The notes beneath the pieces are model-generated. The model did not search any database. It had not been told where the DNA came from and worked only from the letters and a program-made list of their open reading frames with translations. DNA of 64,000 bases from Neorhizobium huautlense (GTDB lineage Bacteria > Pseudomonadota > Alphaproteobacteria > Rhizobiales > Rhizobiaceae): assembly GCF_030811685.1 (NCBI RefSeq), contig NZ_JAUSRF010000005.1:124001-188000 (forward strand). Direction: 5' to 3'. Shown piece after piece: positions 55,089 to 63,652 of the stretch. Each line of letters starts with the position of its first letter. Positions within the stretch are counted from its first letter, which is position 1. The translations under genes were made by a program, and so were the position numbers.

Positions 55089-56125
55089 GAAATGCGTGTT
55101 CCCTGTTTATCAAAAATTGCCGCCGGAGCCGCTGGCAGACGGAAGTGCAGTTTACCCGAAGGACGCGCCACGTGATCGGAGACGGCGGTGATGCGGATAC
55201 CATTGACGATGCCGGTCACAAGAAACCGCCCGGCCATCGGCACCACTTCGGCCAGAACGGCATCGAAGGTGCGCAGACCTTCCTCGTCGGCCAGCGTGAT
55301 CTGTTCGGCCCGCACCATGGCGTGGCCGCTGTGATCCCGCAGCAGCGGGTCGGGCATGGTGCCGAACCACATGCCGTTTTCGATCGGGATCAGGTTGGCG
55401 GCAGGCGTGCCGACGAAACCGGCGACGAAGGCCGAGGCCGGTTCGGCCAGCAGTCGGTCGGGCGCATCGAACTGTTCGATACGACCGTTGTTCATCACTG
55501 CCACATGCGTCGCCATCGTCATCGCCTCCACCTGATCGTGGGTCACGTAGACGGCGGTGGCCCCCGTGGCGGCGTGAACTTTCAGCAGTTCGAAGCGCAT
55601 TTCCACGCGCAACGTGGCATCGAGGTTGGAGAGGGGCTCGTCGAACAACATCACCTTCGGGCGCGGTGCGATCATGCGGGCCAGCGCCACGCGCTGCTGC
55701 TGGCCGCCGGAAATTTCGCCGGGATAACGGTTGGCGAGCCTTTCGATGCCGAGCATTTCCATGGCTTCGAGAACGCGGGCGCGCCGTGCTTCTGTCGGCA
55801 GTTTCGCTACCTTCAGCGGCCATTCGATATTGCCGGCCACCGTCATATGCGGCCATAGCGCATAGGACTGGAACACCAGACCGGCATTGCGGTCTGCGGG
55901 CGGCAGCGAAAGGCCGACCTCGCCATCGGCGACCAGCGTGTCGCCGAACTGCATTTTGCCGGATGTCGGCTGGTCGAGACCGGCCAGCATGCGCAGCATC
56001 GTGCTCTTGCCGCAGCCGGAAGGGCCAAGCAGGACCAGAAACGAACCTTCCGGCACGGAAAAGCTGACATCGGAAACGGCATTGGAATTGCCGAAGGATT
56101 TTGTGATCTTGTCGAGGGAAATCAC
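55085..56125 (-). CDS. ABC transporter ATP-binding protein, Fe3+/sugar-phosphate (AfuC/FbpC) type
   Basis: About 346 residues from a GTG at 56125 ([11 protein letters not shown]), eight bases behind GAGG. Walker [10 protein letters not shown] (about 34-42), signature [13 protein letters not shown] and Walker [14 protein letters not shown] are intact, with a C-terminal TOBE-like domain. A longer frame from 56182 runs into the permease gene. It energises the permease encoded upstream. Confidence 0.9.
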   Translation of the reverse strand: MISLDKITKSFGNSNAVSDVSFSVPEGSFLVLLGPSGCGKSTMLRMLAGLDQPTSGKMQFGDTLVADGEVGLSLPPADRNAGLVFQSYALWPHMTVAGNIEWPLKVAKLPTEARRARVLEAMEMLGIERLANRYPGEISGGQQQRVALARMIAPRPKVMLFDEPLSNLDATLRVEMRFELLKVHAATGATAVYVTHDQVEAMTMATHVAVMNNGRIEQFDAPDRLLAEPASAFVAGFVGTPAANLIPIENGMWFGTMPDPLLRDHSGHAMVRAEQITLADEEGLRTFDAVLAEVVPMAGRFLVTGIVNGIRITAVSDHVARPSGKLHFRLPAAPAAIFDKQGTRIS

Positions 56126-56135
56126 GGGTTTTGCC

Positions 56136-57863
56136 TCAGGTAAAGGACTGGCGACGGCGGCCGCGCAGAAGCGTGGCGGCACCGGTGGCCAGCATGGAAA
56201 TGATCAGGATAACCAGTGTCACCGCATTGGCGAATTGATGGAACCCGTCGGATGCATAGGAATAGGACAGCACGGCCAGAAGCGGCGAGGTTGGCGTGTA
56301 GAGAAGAATGGTGATCGCCAGATCGCCGATGACATTGACGAAGGTGATCAGCAGACCGGCCGCCAGACCACGCGCCGCCAGCGGCAGCGTGATAGCGCCG
56401 AGCCTGCGGAAGAAGCCGGCGCCGGTCATGCGGGCGGCCTCGTCGATATCGCCTGAAATCTGCGAGACTGTGGCGCGGCCCGTCTGCACGGCGAAGGGCA
56501 GCATGGCGGCGGTGAGGGCGAGCGCCAGCAGCAGCTTGGTACCGTAAAGGGCAGGCAGCGGGCCGATCGGCGCGCCGTAAAGCGCGATATAGGCGGCGGC
56601 AAAGGCGATACCCGGCAGCAGCATCGGCAGAAAGCTGAGTTGCGAAACGAGGTTGCTCATGATCGGCACTTTTTGCCGCGTCAGGGCCACGGCGATCAGG
56701 ATGCCGATGATGTTGGCGGCGAGCGCTACCGATGCGCCGAGGATCAGCGTTGTCGTCAGCGCCGAAAGCAGCTGCGGGTTGTGAAAGATGCCGGGTTGGC
56801 CGCGCGCGAAGGCGGGGTTGCTGTCGCCGATCCAGTAATGCAGCGTCCAATCGGAAAAGAGTGCGAGCGAGGAGGGAGCAAGGCTTGCCGCGACAAGCAG
56901 CAGGATAGGCAGGATGGTGGTGAGAATGCAGATCACCCATGCTGCCATGGTCAGTGGCAGGCGTGCATTGCCAAGCGCAAACCGGCGCGGTTTGGCGCCC
57001 TTGCCGCCGATCGTCGCAAAGCTGCGACGGCCGGAAAGCATGCGGTTACCGAGGCCGAGAAAAATCGCGGAAATGCCGATCAGCAGAATGGCGAGAACAT
57101 AACCGCGCTCCGTCTGGCCGATCTCGATCATGCCGAACAGGCGGGTGGAAAGCGTTTGCATCCTGACCGGCAGGCCGAGCAGGGCAGGGGCTGCGAAATT
57201 GGAAACGGCACCGGCAAAGGCGAGCGATCCGCCGGCGATGATGGCGGGCGTGACCACGGGTAGCACGATGCCGAACAGGATGCGTTTGCGCGAGGCACCG
57301 GTCATTTGTGCGGCTTCGACGAGGTCACCGTTGACGGTGGCAAGGGCTGCGGCAATGACGGTGAAGGCCAGCGCATAATAATGGGCGATCAGCACGACGA
57401 TGGTCGGCGTCATGCCCCAGGAGAGCCAGTCGGGCACGGCAAAACCAAGGCCTTCCAGCAGGCCACCGCCACCGCCGACGCGACCGTTGCGGAAGACCGT
57501 ACCCCAGGCAAGTGCTGTGGCAAAACTCGGGATCATGAAGGGTAACGTTGCCATGAAGGCGATGGCCGGTCGGCCGGGGATATCGGTCATCACCACCAGC
57601 CAGGCGAGAAAGCCTCCGAGCAGCACGCAGCCGGCAGCCACGCCGAGCCCGATGATCATGGTGTTGATGGTCGGGCGAACGAACAGGTTGTTCGACAGGC
57701 GGCTTGCCAGCACATCGCCCCAGGCGGCGGAGGACGGGTAAAGCGTCTGCACGAGAATGGTGGCAAGCGGTGCGGCGACCAGTGCGAAGAGCACCAGCGC
57801 CATGGCAAGCGTCAGCCCGCGTTTGTTGAGTGCTGAACCGATCGGCCCGAGCAGGGTGGTCAT
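56136..57863 (-). CDS. ABC transporter permease, AfuB/FbpB type (double-length)
   Basis: 575 residues carrying two permease modules with about 12 membrane segments; the EAA loops are EAAQMTGASRKRILFGIVLPVVTPA in the first half and EAARMTGAGFFRRLGAITLPLAARG in the second. The start at 57863 (MTTLLGPIGSALNKRG) has TGGAG six bases upstream; the longer frame runs through a repeat. Duplicated permeases of this kind serve Fe3+ importers and the hexose-phosphate importer AfuABC. Confidence 0.9.
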   Translation of the reverse strand: MTTLLGPIGSALNKRGLTLAMALVLFALVAAPLATILVQTLYPSSAAWGDVLASRLSNNLFVRPTINTMIIGLGVAAGCVLLGGFLAWLVVMTDIPGRPAIAFMATLPFMIPSFATALAWGTVFRNGRVGGGGGLLEGLGFAVPDWLSWGMTPTIVVLIAHYYALAFTVIAAALATVNGDLVEAAQMTGASRKRILFGIVLPVVTPAIIAGGSLAFAGAVSNFAAPALLGLPVRMQTLSTRLFGMIEIGQTERGYVLAILLIGISAIFLGLGNRMLSGRRSFATIGGKGAKPRRFALGNARLPLTMAAWVICILTTILPILLLVAASLAPSSLALFSDWTLHYWIGDSNPAFARGQPGIFHNPQLLSALTTTLILGASVALAANIIGILIAVALTRQKVPIMSNLVSQLSFLPMLLPGIAFAAAYIALYGAPIGPLPALYGTKLLLALALTAAMLPFAVQTGRATVSQISGDIDEAARMTGAGFFRRLGAITLPLAARGLAAGLLITFVNVIGDLAITILLYTPTSPLLAVLSYSYASDGFHQFANAVTLVILIISMLATGAATLLRGRRRQSFT

Positions 57864-57898
57864 GTGGTACTCCAAAAAAATGTCGGGGCGGTGTTTGG

Positions 57899-58040
57899 GG
57901 CGGCCCCTCACCCCGCCTCCGCTTCGCTCGGCGCGCCCTCTCCCCGCGAGCGGGGCGAGGGTGAGCGGTGAGCTTGCGGTACATTCCTTCTCCCCGTCTT
58001 TACGGGGAGAAGGTGGCGGCAGCCGGATGAGGGGCTGCGC
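57899..58040. repeat. palindromic intergenic repeat between binding-protein and permease genes
   Basis: The outer ends are inverted (GCGGCCCCTCA and TGAGGGGCTGC), with inner hairpins CTCTCCCCGCGAGCGGGGCGAG and CTTCTCCCCGTCTTTACGGGGAGAAG. It occupies most of the 223-base gap between the binding protein and permease genes on the minus strand. The form is typical of rhizobial intergenic repeats. Confidence 0.75.
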
Positions 58041-58086
58041 CAAGGCTGGTAGGTGGCTGAACCGAGCTCAACCACCGTTACATTTC

Positions 58087-59214
58087 TCACTGCAGCGCGA
58101 GAATGAAATCCGCCACTTCGGCACGGATCTTGGCCGTTTCTTCCGGTGCCATCTGCCAGCCCTTGAAGTGGCTAAGCGGAATGGCGTCCTTGTGCGGCTT
58201 GATGTCGGAACGGGTGGCCCAGTCGCCGGCCACGTAGAAGGGCTTGAAACCGTCGCCGCCGGTTTCCGTCTCGTCACCCATCATGAAATCGACGGCGAGG
58301 CGGGCGGCGGCGGGGTTGGCCGGCTTCGGGTTCAGCGCCAGCAGCGCCGGGAAAACGATGCCGTTGGAAGGCGCAACGTCGTTGGCCACCTGCAGTGCCC
58401 AGCCTTCATCCTCGTTGTCGCGGCGGTCGGAATAGCTGGTGAAACCGATCGGCGGCTTTTCCTGGCCCTTGGCGCCGATCGCCTTGTTCACGTCGTCGGT
58501 CGAGCCGACCAGAACGAGGTCATTGGCGAACAGGTCGGTGATGAACTGCTGGCCGGCGTTGTCATTGCCGTCGGTGAGTTCGATCTTCTTGCCGAACGCG
58601 GCTTCGTAAGCCGTGGCCATTTCGTCGGATTGCAAAACGATTTCGGTCATCAGGTCGAGGTAATCGCCGCGCTGCAGCGGATCGACCATGATCACGCGGC
58701 CCTTCCATTCCGGCCTGGTCAGGTCCCAGAGGTTCTTGACCGGCGAACCGTTCGGATGCGCCTCCTCGTTATACATCAGCACCTTGGTGGAAAGCCGCTG
58801 GGCCAGAAGCGGCGACTTGAACTGATCTGCAAGATCACCGGCAACACGCGGCGGCACATAAGGCGTCACCAGCTTGTTGGCGAAAAGCTCGGTCAAAACC
58901 ACCGGCGCATCGGAAATGTAGATCACGTCGGCGCCCGGAAGACCTGCCTGCGCCTCGCTCTTGATGCGGGCGATCTGCTCGGTCGAAGAAATGTCGAAAG
59001 TGACCATGTCGATACCCGGGTAAGCGGCCTCAAAGGCCTTTTCGACCCGGCCGATACGGCTGGTGAAGGCGTAGACCGTGACCTTGCCTTCCTGCTTGGC
59101 CTGCGGCAGCAGGTCGGCGGCAGACTTGGTGTCGAGTGCTTTCGTATCGATGGTTTGCGCGAAGGCGGCGGTGGTCATCAGAAATGCAGCGGTTGCAGTC
59201 AGGATGCGGCGCAT
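58087..59214 (-). CDS. ABC transporter substrate-binding protein, Fe3+/AfuA type
   Basis: 375 residues with a signal peptide (MRRILTATAAFLMTTAAFA, cleavage near AFA-Q at 19). The mature chain follows the family 1 iron/AfuA pattern: QEGKVTVYAFTSRIGRVEKAFEAAYPGIDM, IARIKSEAQAGLPGADVIYISDAP, and WDLTRPEWKGRVIMVDPLQRGDYLDLM. The paired Tyr residues that bind Fe3+ in FbpA are not evident near the C-terminal half, where NDNAGQQF and GSTDDVNKA occur instead. With an RpiR regulator and a phosphatase in the cluster, a phosphorylated organic ligand is a serious alternative to iron. Confidence 0.82.
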   Translation of the reverse strand: MRRILTATAAFLMTTAAFAQTIDTKALDTKSAADLLPQAKQEGKVTVYAFTSRIGRVEKAFEAAYPGIDMVTFDISSTEQIARIKSEAQAGLPGADVIYISDAPVVLTELFANKLVTPYVPPRVAGDLADQFKSPLLAQRLSTKVLMYNEEAHPNGSPVKNLWDLTRPEWKGRVIMVDPLQRGDYLDLMTEIVLQSDEMATAYEAAFGKKIELTDGNDNAGQQFITDLFANDLVLVGSTDDVNKAIGAKGQEKPPIGFTSYSDRRDNEDEGWALQVANDVAPSNGIVFPALLALNPKPANPAAARLAVDFMMGDETETGGDGFKPFYVAGDWATRSDIKPHKDAIPLSHFKGWQMAPEETAKIRAEVADFILALQ

Positions 59215-59295
59215 GGCGTGGCTCCGTTGTTGGGTTCGGAGTGCCGTGTAATGTATTCTTGCTACAGTTTTGTGACGTGCAAGTTTTCTTGCAAA

Positions 59296-60153
59296 TCAGC
59301 TTTCGAATTTTGCAATCAGGTCGCCCAGCCGGTCGAGCGTGGCCAGTGCATCCGGGCCTCTGCGTTCCGCAAGCGCGAGAATGATGGCGTTACAGATCGC
59401 CATCGGCACGGTCAGCGTCTGAAAGCTGTCCGGCATGCCGGCGCGCGGAGCGGAAAGCAGCACATCGGGGCTCGGCGTCAGCGACGGGCCGATCGTGCCG
59501 GAAATCACCACCGTTTTCGCCCTGGTCTCTGCTGCCACCTGCATCAGCCGCTCATAATCCGGCGGCTGGCGACGGAAGGCGAAGAGGAGAAGGGCGTCGT
59601 CAGCCGAGAGTGTCAGCATCTGTTCGGCCAGATCGCGCGGGCTGCCGGAAAGCGGATGGCTGTCGATACCCAGCCGCCGCAACCGGCGTTCCATCAACAC
59701 GGACAGAACCTCGGCATTGCCGTGGCCATAAATGAACACGCGACGGCAATCGAGTTTTTCCGCGGCTTCGAGAATACGGGCATCGGAAATGTGATCGGTC
59801 ATCGCCGTCAGCGCCGCCATTTCGCTGGCCACCAGAAGCGGCAGAAAGCCTTGCGCGCGGGCATCGTTCAGCGTTGCGGAAATGCGCTCGGCCGGATCGG
59901 CCACCTTCAGGAATTCGCGGCGCAATTCGTCGCGAAATTCGCCATAGGATGAAAAACCCAGCTTGCGGGCAAGGCGCGAGGTCGTGGCCTCATGCACGCC
60001 CAGCCGCGCGGCAAATTCGCTGGATGTGCCGATCGCCACTTCGCGTGGCGCCCGCATCAGTTCGGAAATCAGCTTCTGCTCGGTCGATGTCAGGCTGCCT
60101 GCGACAGCCTGCACGCGCTCGACCAGTGTTTTTTGAACACGCTCTTTCGCCAT
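59296..60153 (-). CDS. MurR/RpiR-family transcriptional regulator
   Basis: 285 residues: an N-terminal HTH_6 domain (LTSTEQKLISELMRAPREVAIGTSSEFAARLGVHEATTSRLARKLGFSSYGEFRDELR, about 17-75) and a C-terminal SIS domain (RVFIYGHGNAEVLSVLMERRLRRLGI near 131, then DALLLFAFRRQPPDYERLM). SIS domains bind phosphosugars. It lies upstream of the importer operon on the same strand, 80 bases before the binding-protein gene, and probably controls it. Confidence 0.88.
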   Translation of the reverse strand: MAKERVQKTLVERVQAVAGSLTSTEQKLISELMRAPREVAIGTSSEFAARLGVHEATTSRLARKLGFSSYGEFRDELRREFLKVADPAERISATLNDARAQGFLPLLVASEMAALTAMTDHISDARILEAAEKLDCRRVFIYGHGNAEVLSVLMERRLRRLGIDSHPLSGSPRDLAEQMLTLSADDALLLFAFRRQPPDYERLMQVAAETRAKTVVISGTIGPSLTPSPDVLLSAPRAGMPDSFQTLTVPMAICNAIILALAERRGPDALATLDRLGDLIAKFES

Positions 60154-60232
60154 TTCGCCATGCCCGCCATTGATCCGACGACCGGGCTAGCCCGGCACGC
60201 TTGCAAAATCAACGGCAAGCGCGATCGGCAGC

Positions 60233-60934
60233 TTACTGATGCACGACGATCCGGGCGTGATAGGGCACGCGGGTGTAGAGATCGATGACATCCTGGTTGA
60301 TCAGGCGAACGCAGCCCGAAGAGGTTGCCTTGCCGATCGACTGCCATTCCGGCGAACCATGCAGGCGGTAGAGCGTGTCCTGATTGTTCTGGAAAATATA
60401 AAGCGCGCGGGCGCCGAGCGGGTTCTTGACGCCCGGATCCATGCCGCCGTTTTCGACGGAGAAACGCTTGAGGCTCGGCTGGCGGGCGATCATCTCGTCC
60501 GGCACCTTCCAGCGCGGCCAGGGCTGGCGCCAGTGAATGATGCCTTCGCCCTGCCAGGCAAAACCATCTCGGCCGATGCCGACACCATAACGCATGGCGG
60601 TGCCACCCGGCTCTACGACGTAGAGAAAACGCTCCGGCGTGTTGACGACGACGGTGCCGGGCTTTTCTCCGGTCGGGTCGATCACGCGCTGGCGATAATA
60701 CTTTGGATCGATCTGCTGGTAGGGAATGGCCGGGATCAGATGGCCGCCATCGGACACCGCAGCATAACGCTCCTGCAATTCGGCTTCGGTTGCGGGAACG
60801 ATCGGGCGGCGCACCTGTTCTGGAACGGGAACGTTTTTCGGGCCTGTGTTGGTGGCGCAGCCTGCAAGGGTTGCCGTCATGGCGACAGAGCCGATGACGA
60901 AGGCGCGCCGCGACAATTGAAGTTCGCTGGTCAT
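60233..60934 (-). CDS. L,D-transpeptidase (YkuD/ErfK family) lipoprotein
   Basis: 233 residues. The N-terminus combines a twin-arginine-like motif (LSRRAFVIG, 7-15) with a lipobox LAGC (Cys26). The YkuD domain spans about 95-232 with the catalytic HGSPEW...SSGCVRL motif; the nucleophile is Cys208. Such enzymes cross-link peptidoglycan 3-3 bonds or anchor proteins to the wall in the periplasm. The start at 60934 (MTSELQLSRR) has a GGAGG-free leader; a longer frame to 61063 is less likely. Confidence 0.88.
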   Translation of the reverse strand: MTSELQLSRRAFVIGSVAMTATLAGCATNTGPKNVPVPEQVRRPIVPATEAELQERYAAVSDGGHLIPAIPYQQIDPKYYRQRVIDPTGEKPGTVVVNTPERFLYVVEPGGTAMRYGVGIGRDGFAWQGEGIIHWRQPWPRWKVPDEMIARQPSLKRFSVENGGMDPGVKNPLGARALYIFQNNQDTLYRLHGSPEWQSIGKATSSGCVRLINQDVIDLYTRVPYHARIVVHQ

Positions 60935-61181
60935 GGAGGGTATGGAATCTCTCGGGCAAATTGATGAACCGTTCTTAACCGGCGCTTTGCTGCGAACAAG
61001 CCGGCGGCCATCACATTGGCGGCATTTCCACATCGGTGCTGAAAAGCTCGGCAAATATGCCACGCTCGCGGCAATCGCGACAAAAAGCCTGTGTGAGGCC
61101 TGCCTGTATTACGGCCAAGCAGTGGCAACCGGCGTAAAGCCGGTATATCTCAAACATTCCCGGCCTGAAGAGATGAAATCA

Positions 61182-61469
61182 ATGGAAAACGATATGACGA
61201 ACGAACACGACGAGCCCGAGATGGAACGTTCCGAACTGGCGGGCGAGTTCACCGAGGACGACGTGACCGTTCTCGTGGATATCTATCGTCCGGCCGGCAC
61301 CCAGAATGACTGGACGATGGAAGTCATCACCGAAGAAGACGACCTCACCACCTGGGAAGAACCTTTTGCCACCGATCGCGAGGCATTCGAGGAGTTTCTG
61401 GCCACAGTGGAGCGCGATGGTATTCGTTCCTTTTTCGGCGGCGAGGATCCCGAGCCGGCGGTCCACTGA
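61182..61469 (+). CDS. small acidic hypothetical protein
   Basis: 95 residues from the ATG at 61182 (MENDMTNEHDEP), nine bases behind GAAGAG; ATGs at 61173 and 61194 are alternatives. It is very acidic, with a central beta-type stretch DDVTVLVDIYRP and WTMEVITEEDDLTTWEEPF followed by a helix. No signal peptide or motif of known function is seen. Its stop overlaps the next small gene by one base, so they form a pair. Confidence 0.65.
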   Translation: MENDMTNEHDEPEMERSELAGEFTEDDVTVLVDIYRPAGTQNDWTMEVITEEDDLTTWEEPFATDREAFEEFLATVERDGIRSFFGGEDPEPAVH

Positions 61470-61708
61470 TGAAGAAGCTGGAAGACCTGATCCATTCGGC
61501 GAAAACCGTACATGACCGTTATGCCAGCGGCCGTATGGATCGCGAGATCGTTCGCCAATGGGCGATAGGGCTGGGCGGTTATCCCGAGCCGCATGCCGCG
61601 GCAGTGGCCGAGGCGATCGCTTGGTTCAAGCCTTTGCGTGAGGGTGCCGATCCGGTAGAGGAAAAAATCGTCGATCTGGCGCGGTTGCAGGCGATCTACA
61701 GCGCCTGA
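61469..61708 (+). CDS. small hypothetical protein
   Basis: 79 residues, helical throughout (LEDLIHSAKTVHDRYASGRMDREIVRQWAIGLGGYPEP), with no membrane segment. The ATG overlaps the stop of the preceding acidic gene, suggesting coupled translation and a shared role. Not recognised as a named family. A terminator follows directly. Confidence 0.65.
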   Translation: MKKLEDLIHSAKTVHDRYASGRMDREIVRQWAIGLGGYPEPHAAAVAEAIAWFKPLREGADPVEEKIVDLARLQAIYSA

Positions 61709-61714
61709 ATGCGA

Positions 61715-61744
61715 CAAGGCCTCTCCCGGCGGAGAGGCCTTGTT
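61715..61744 (+). terminator. terminator after the small gene pair, shared with the convergent reductase gene
   Basis: A perfect 12-bp stem CAAGGCCTCTCC / GGAGAGGCCTTG with a CGGC loop, followed by TT. It lies between the small gene and the 3' end of the minus-strand aldo/keto reductase gene. Confidence 0.8.
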
Positions 61745-61757
61745 CGTTGGCGCAAGC

Positions 61758-62636
61758 TCAAGCCGTCTTGATCGCCGCCACGCCATCCAGTTCGGCCATC
61801 ACCGCGTCCGACAGTTCCACATCGGTCACCGCGAGATTTTCCCGTAGATGCGCCACCGACGATGTGCCGGGGATCAGCAGAATGTTCGGCGAACGCTTCA
61901 ACAGCCATGCCAGCGCCACCTGCATCGGCGTAAATGCAAGCCGTGCTGCCACGTCCGAGAGTGTCGAAGATTGTAGCGGGCTGAAGCCTCCGAGCGGGAA
62001 GAACGGCACATAGGCAATGCCGTCACGGGCGAGGTCGTCGATCAGCGTGTCGTCATCGCGATGCGCCAGATTGTACATGTTCTGCACGCAGACGATGTCG
62101 GCGATACGGCGGCCTTCGGCCAACTGCGTCGGCGTGATGTTGCTCAGCCCGATATGGCGCACCAGTCCCTTGCGCTGCAATTCGGCCAGCGCCGTCAGCG
62201 GTGCCTCCAGCGAGCCTTCCGCCGGACCATGCACGCCGAACATCAGACGCAGGTTGACGACATCGATGACATCGAGGCCAAGGTTCTTGAGGTTGTCATG
62301 CACCGCCTGTTCCAGTTCTGCAGCCGAAAAGGCCGGCAGCCAGGATGCGTCTTCGCCACGGCGTGCGCCGATCTTGGTGACGATGACAAGATCGTCGCTA
62401 TAGGGATGCAACGCTTCCCTGATCAGCTTGTTGGTCACATGCGGACCATAAAAATCGCTGGTGTCGATATGGTTCACACCACTTTCGATCACTGCCCTCA
62501 GCACGGCAATCGCGGCGTCATGATCTTTTGGCGGGCCAAAAACGCCTTTGCCGGCAAGCTGCATCGCACCATAACCGAGGCGCTTGACCGTGCGGTTACC
62601 AAGTTTGAACGTGCCTGCCTTGTCGATATTGGCCAT
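61758..62636 (-). CDS. aldo/keto reductase
   Basis: 292 residues with the AKR barrel: start VKRLGYGAMQLAG, catalytic Asp and Tyr in VNHIDTSDFYGPH (about 55-67), Lys in DLVIVTKIGARRG, the NADP site GLSNIT and the C-terminal IPGTSSVAHLRENL. The usual catalytic His position reads LRLMFGVHG, slightly off pattern. The ATG at 62636 follows GGAGACTGATC. It is divergent from the LysR gene that probably controls it. Substrate unknown. Confidence 0.88.
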   Translation of the reverse strand: MANIDKAGTFKLGNRTVKRLGYGAMQLAGKGVFGPPKDHDAAIAVLRAVIESGVNHIDTSDFYGPHVTNKLIREALHPYSDDLVIVTKIGARRGEDASWLPAFSAAELEQAVHDNLKNLGLDVIDVVNLRLMFGVHGPAEGSLEAPLTALAELQRKGLVRHIGLSNITPTQLAEGRRIADIVCVQNMYNLAHRDDDTLIDDLARDGIAYVPFFPLGGFSPLQSSTLSDVAARLAFTPMQVALAWLLKRSPNILLIPGTSSVAHLRENLAVTDVELSDAVMAELDGVAAIKTA

Positions 62637-62744
62637 GATCAGTCTCCTTCGCTTGTGATGACAACGAAGATAGACCCTGTCGGTTCGCGCGATAACTGGG
62701 TATAATCGGCACGAGTTGTGCGGAATTTCGAACAGTGAGCGCGC

Positions 62745-63646
62745 ATGAAAACCGATCTCGGAGACCTCAACGCATTCGTGGCGGTTTTCGCGACGCTGCT
62801 CGCAGCAGTGCCTATAGCGCATCGGGTTTGAGCGAGGCGGTACGGCGGCTGGAAGCGCAACTGGGCGTGCGGCTCCTGAACCGAACCACCCGCAGCGTGG
62901 TGCCGACCGAAGCGGGCAGGGGGCTGTTGGAGCGCCTCGGCCCGGCGCTATCGGAAGTGGAAGCCGCGCTCGATGTCGTCAACGGTTATCGCGACACGCC
63001 GGCCGGGGTGCTGCGCATCAATGTTCCGGTTAGCGCCACAAGACTGGTTCTGCCTTCCATCGTTCCGGGTTTTCTGGCTGCCTATCCCGATATCACGCTT
63101 GAAATTGTCAGCGATGACAGTTTTGTCGATATCATCGCGGCCGGCTGTGATGCCGGTATCCGTTACGACGAGCGGCTGGAGCAGGACATGATCGCCGTGC
63201 CGATCGGTCCGCGCGTGCAGCGTTTTGTTGCTGCCGCATCCCCCGCCTATCTGGATCATCACGGCCGGCCGCAGCATCCGCGCGATCTGCTCGATCACGC
63301 CTGCATGCGCGGGCGTTTTGCCAGCGGGGCGATGATGGGCCCGTGGGAGTTCGAACAGGGCGAGGAGATTGTCCGCGTTGATCCCACTGGTCCGTTGATT
63401 GTCCAGCCCGGTGCAGCGATCGAACTGGCAATCGAGGCGGCGATTGCCGGCAGTGGTATCATTTACATATTCGACGGCTGGCTAAAGCCGCATCTCGACA
63501 GCGGTGCGCTGGAGGAAGTGCTGGAGCCGTGGAGCCAGCGGTTTCCCGGCCCCTTTCTTTATTATTCGGGCCGACGCCTGGTGCCGGCGCCGCTGCGGGC
63601 CTTCATCGATTTCGTCAAGGCGCAGGCGGTTCGGCCTGCGCCCTGA
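62745..63646 (+). pseudogene. LysR-family regulator with an apparent frameshift in its helix-turn-helix
   Basis: The ATG at 62745 begins a normal LysR start (MKTDLGDLNAFVAV), but that frame ends 22 codons in. The rest of the helix-turn-helix (FRDAARSSAYSASGLSEAVRRLEAQLGVRLLNRTTRSV) and the complete ligand domain continue in another frame, open from a GTG at 62735 to 63646. Comparison with normal relatives (AVAR..SFRDAAR) implies about 16 bases lost between FVAV and FRDAAR. So the gene is probably inactive, unless read from the GTG with an unusual N-terminus (MSAHENRSRRPQ). It is divergent from the aldo/keto reductase gene. Confidence 0.65.
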
Positions 63647-63652
63647 AAACCG

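Noticed and set aside
57757..59952. Plus-strand open frame of 731 residues opposite the AfuA-like receptor and RpiR genes
   Set aside because: It crosses a palindromic repeat and three real minus-strand genes; composition is that of an antisense shadow.
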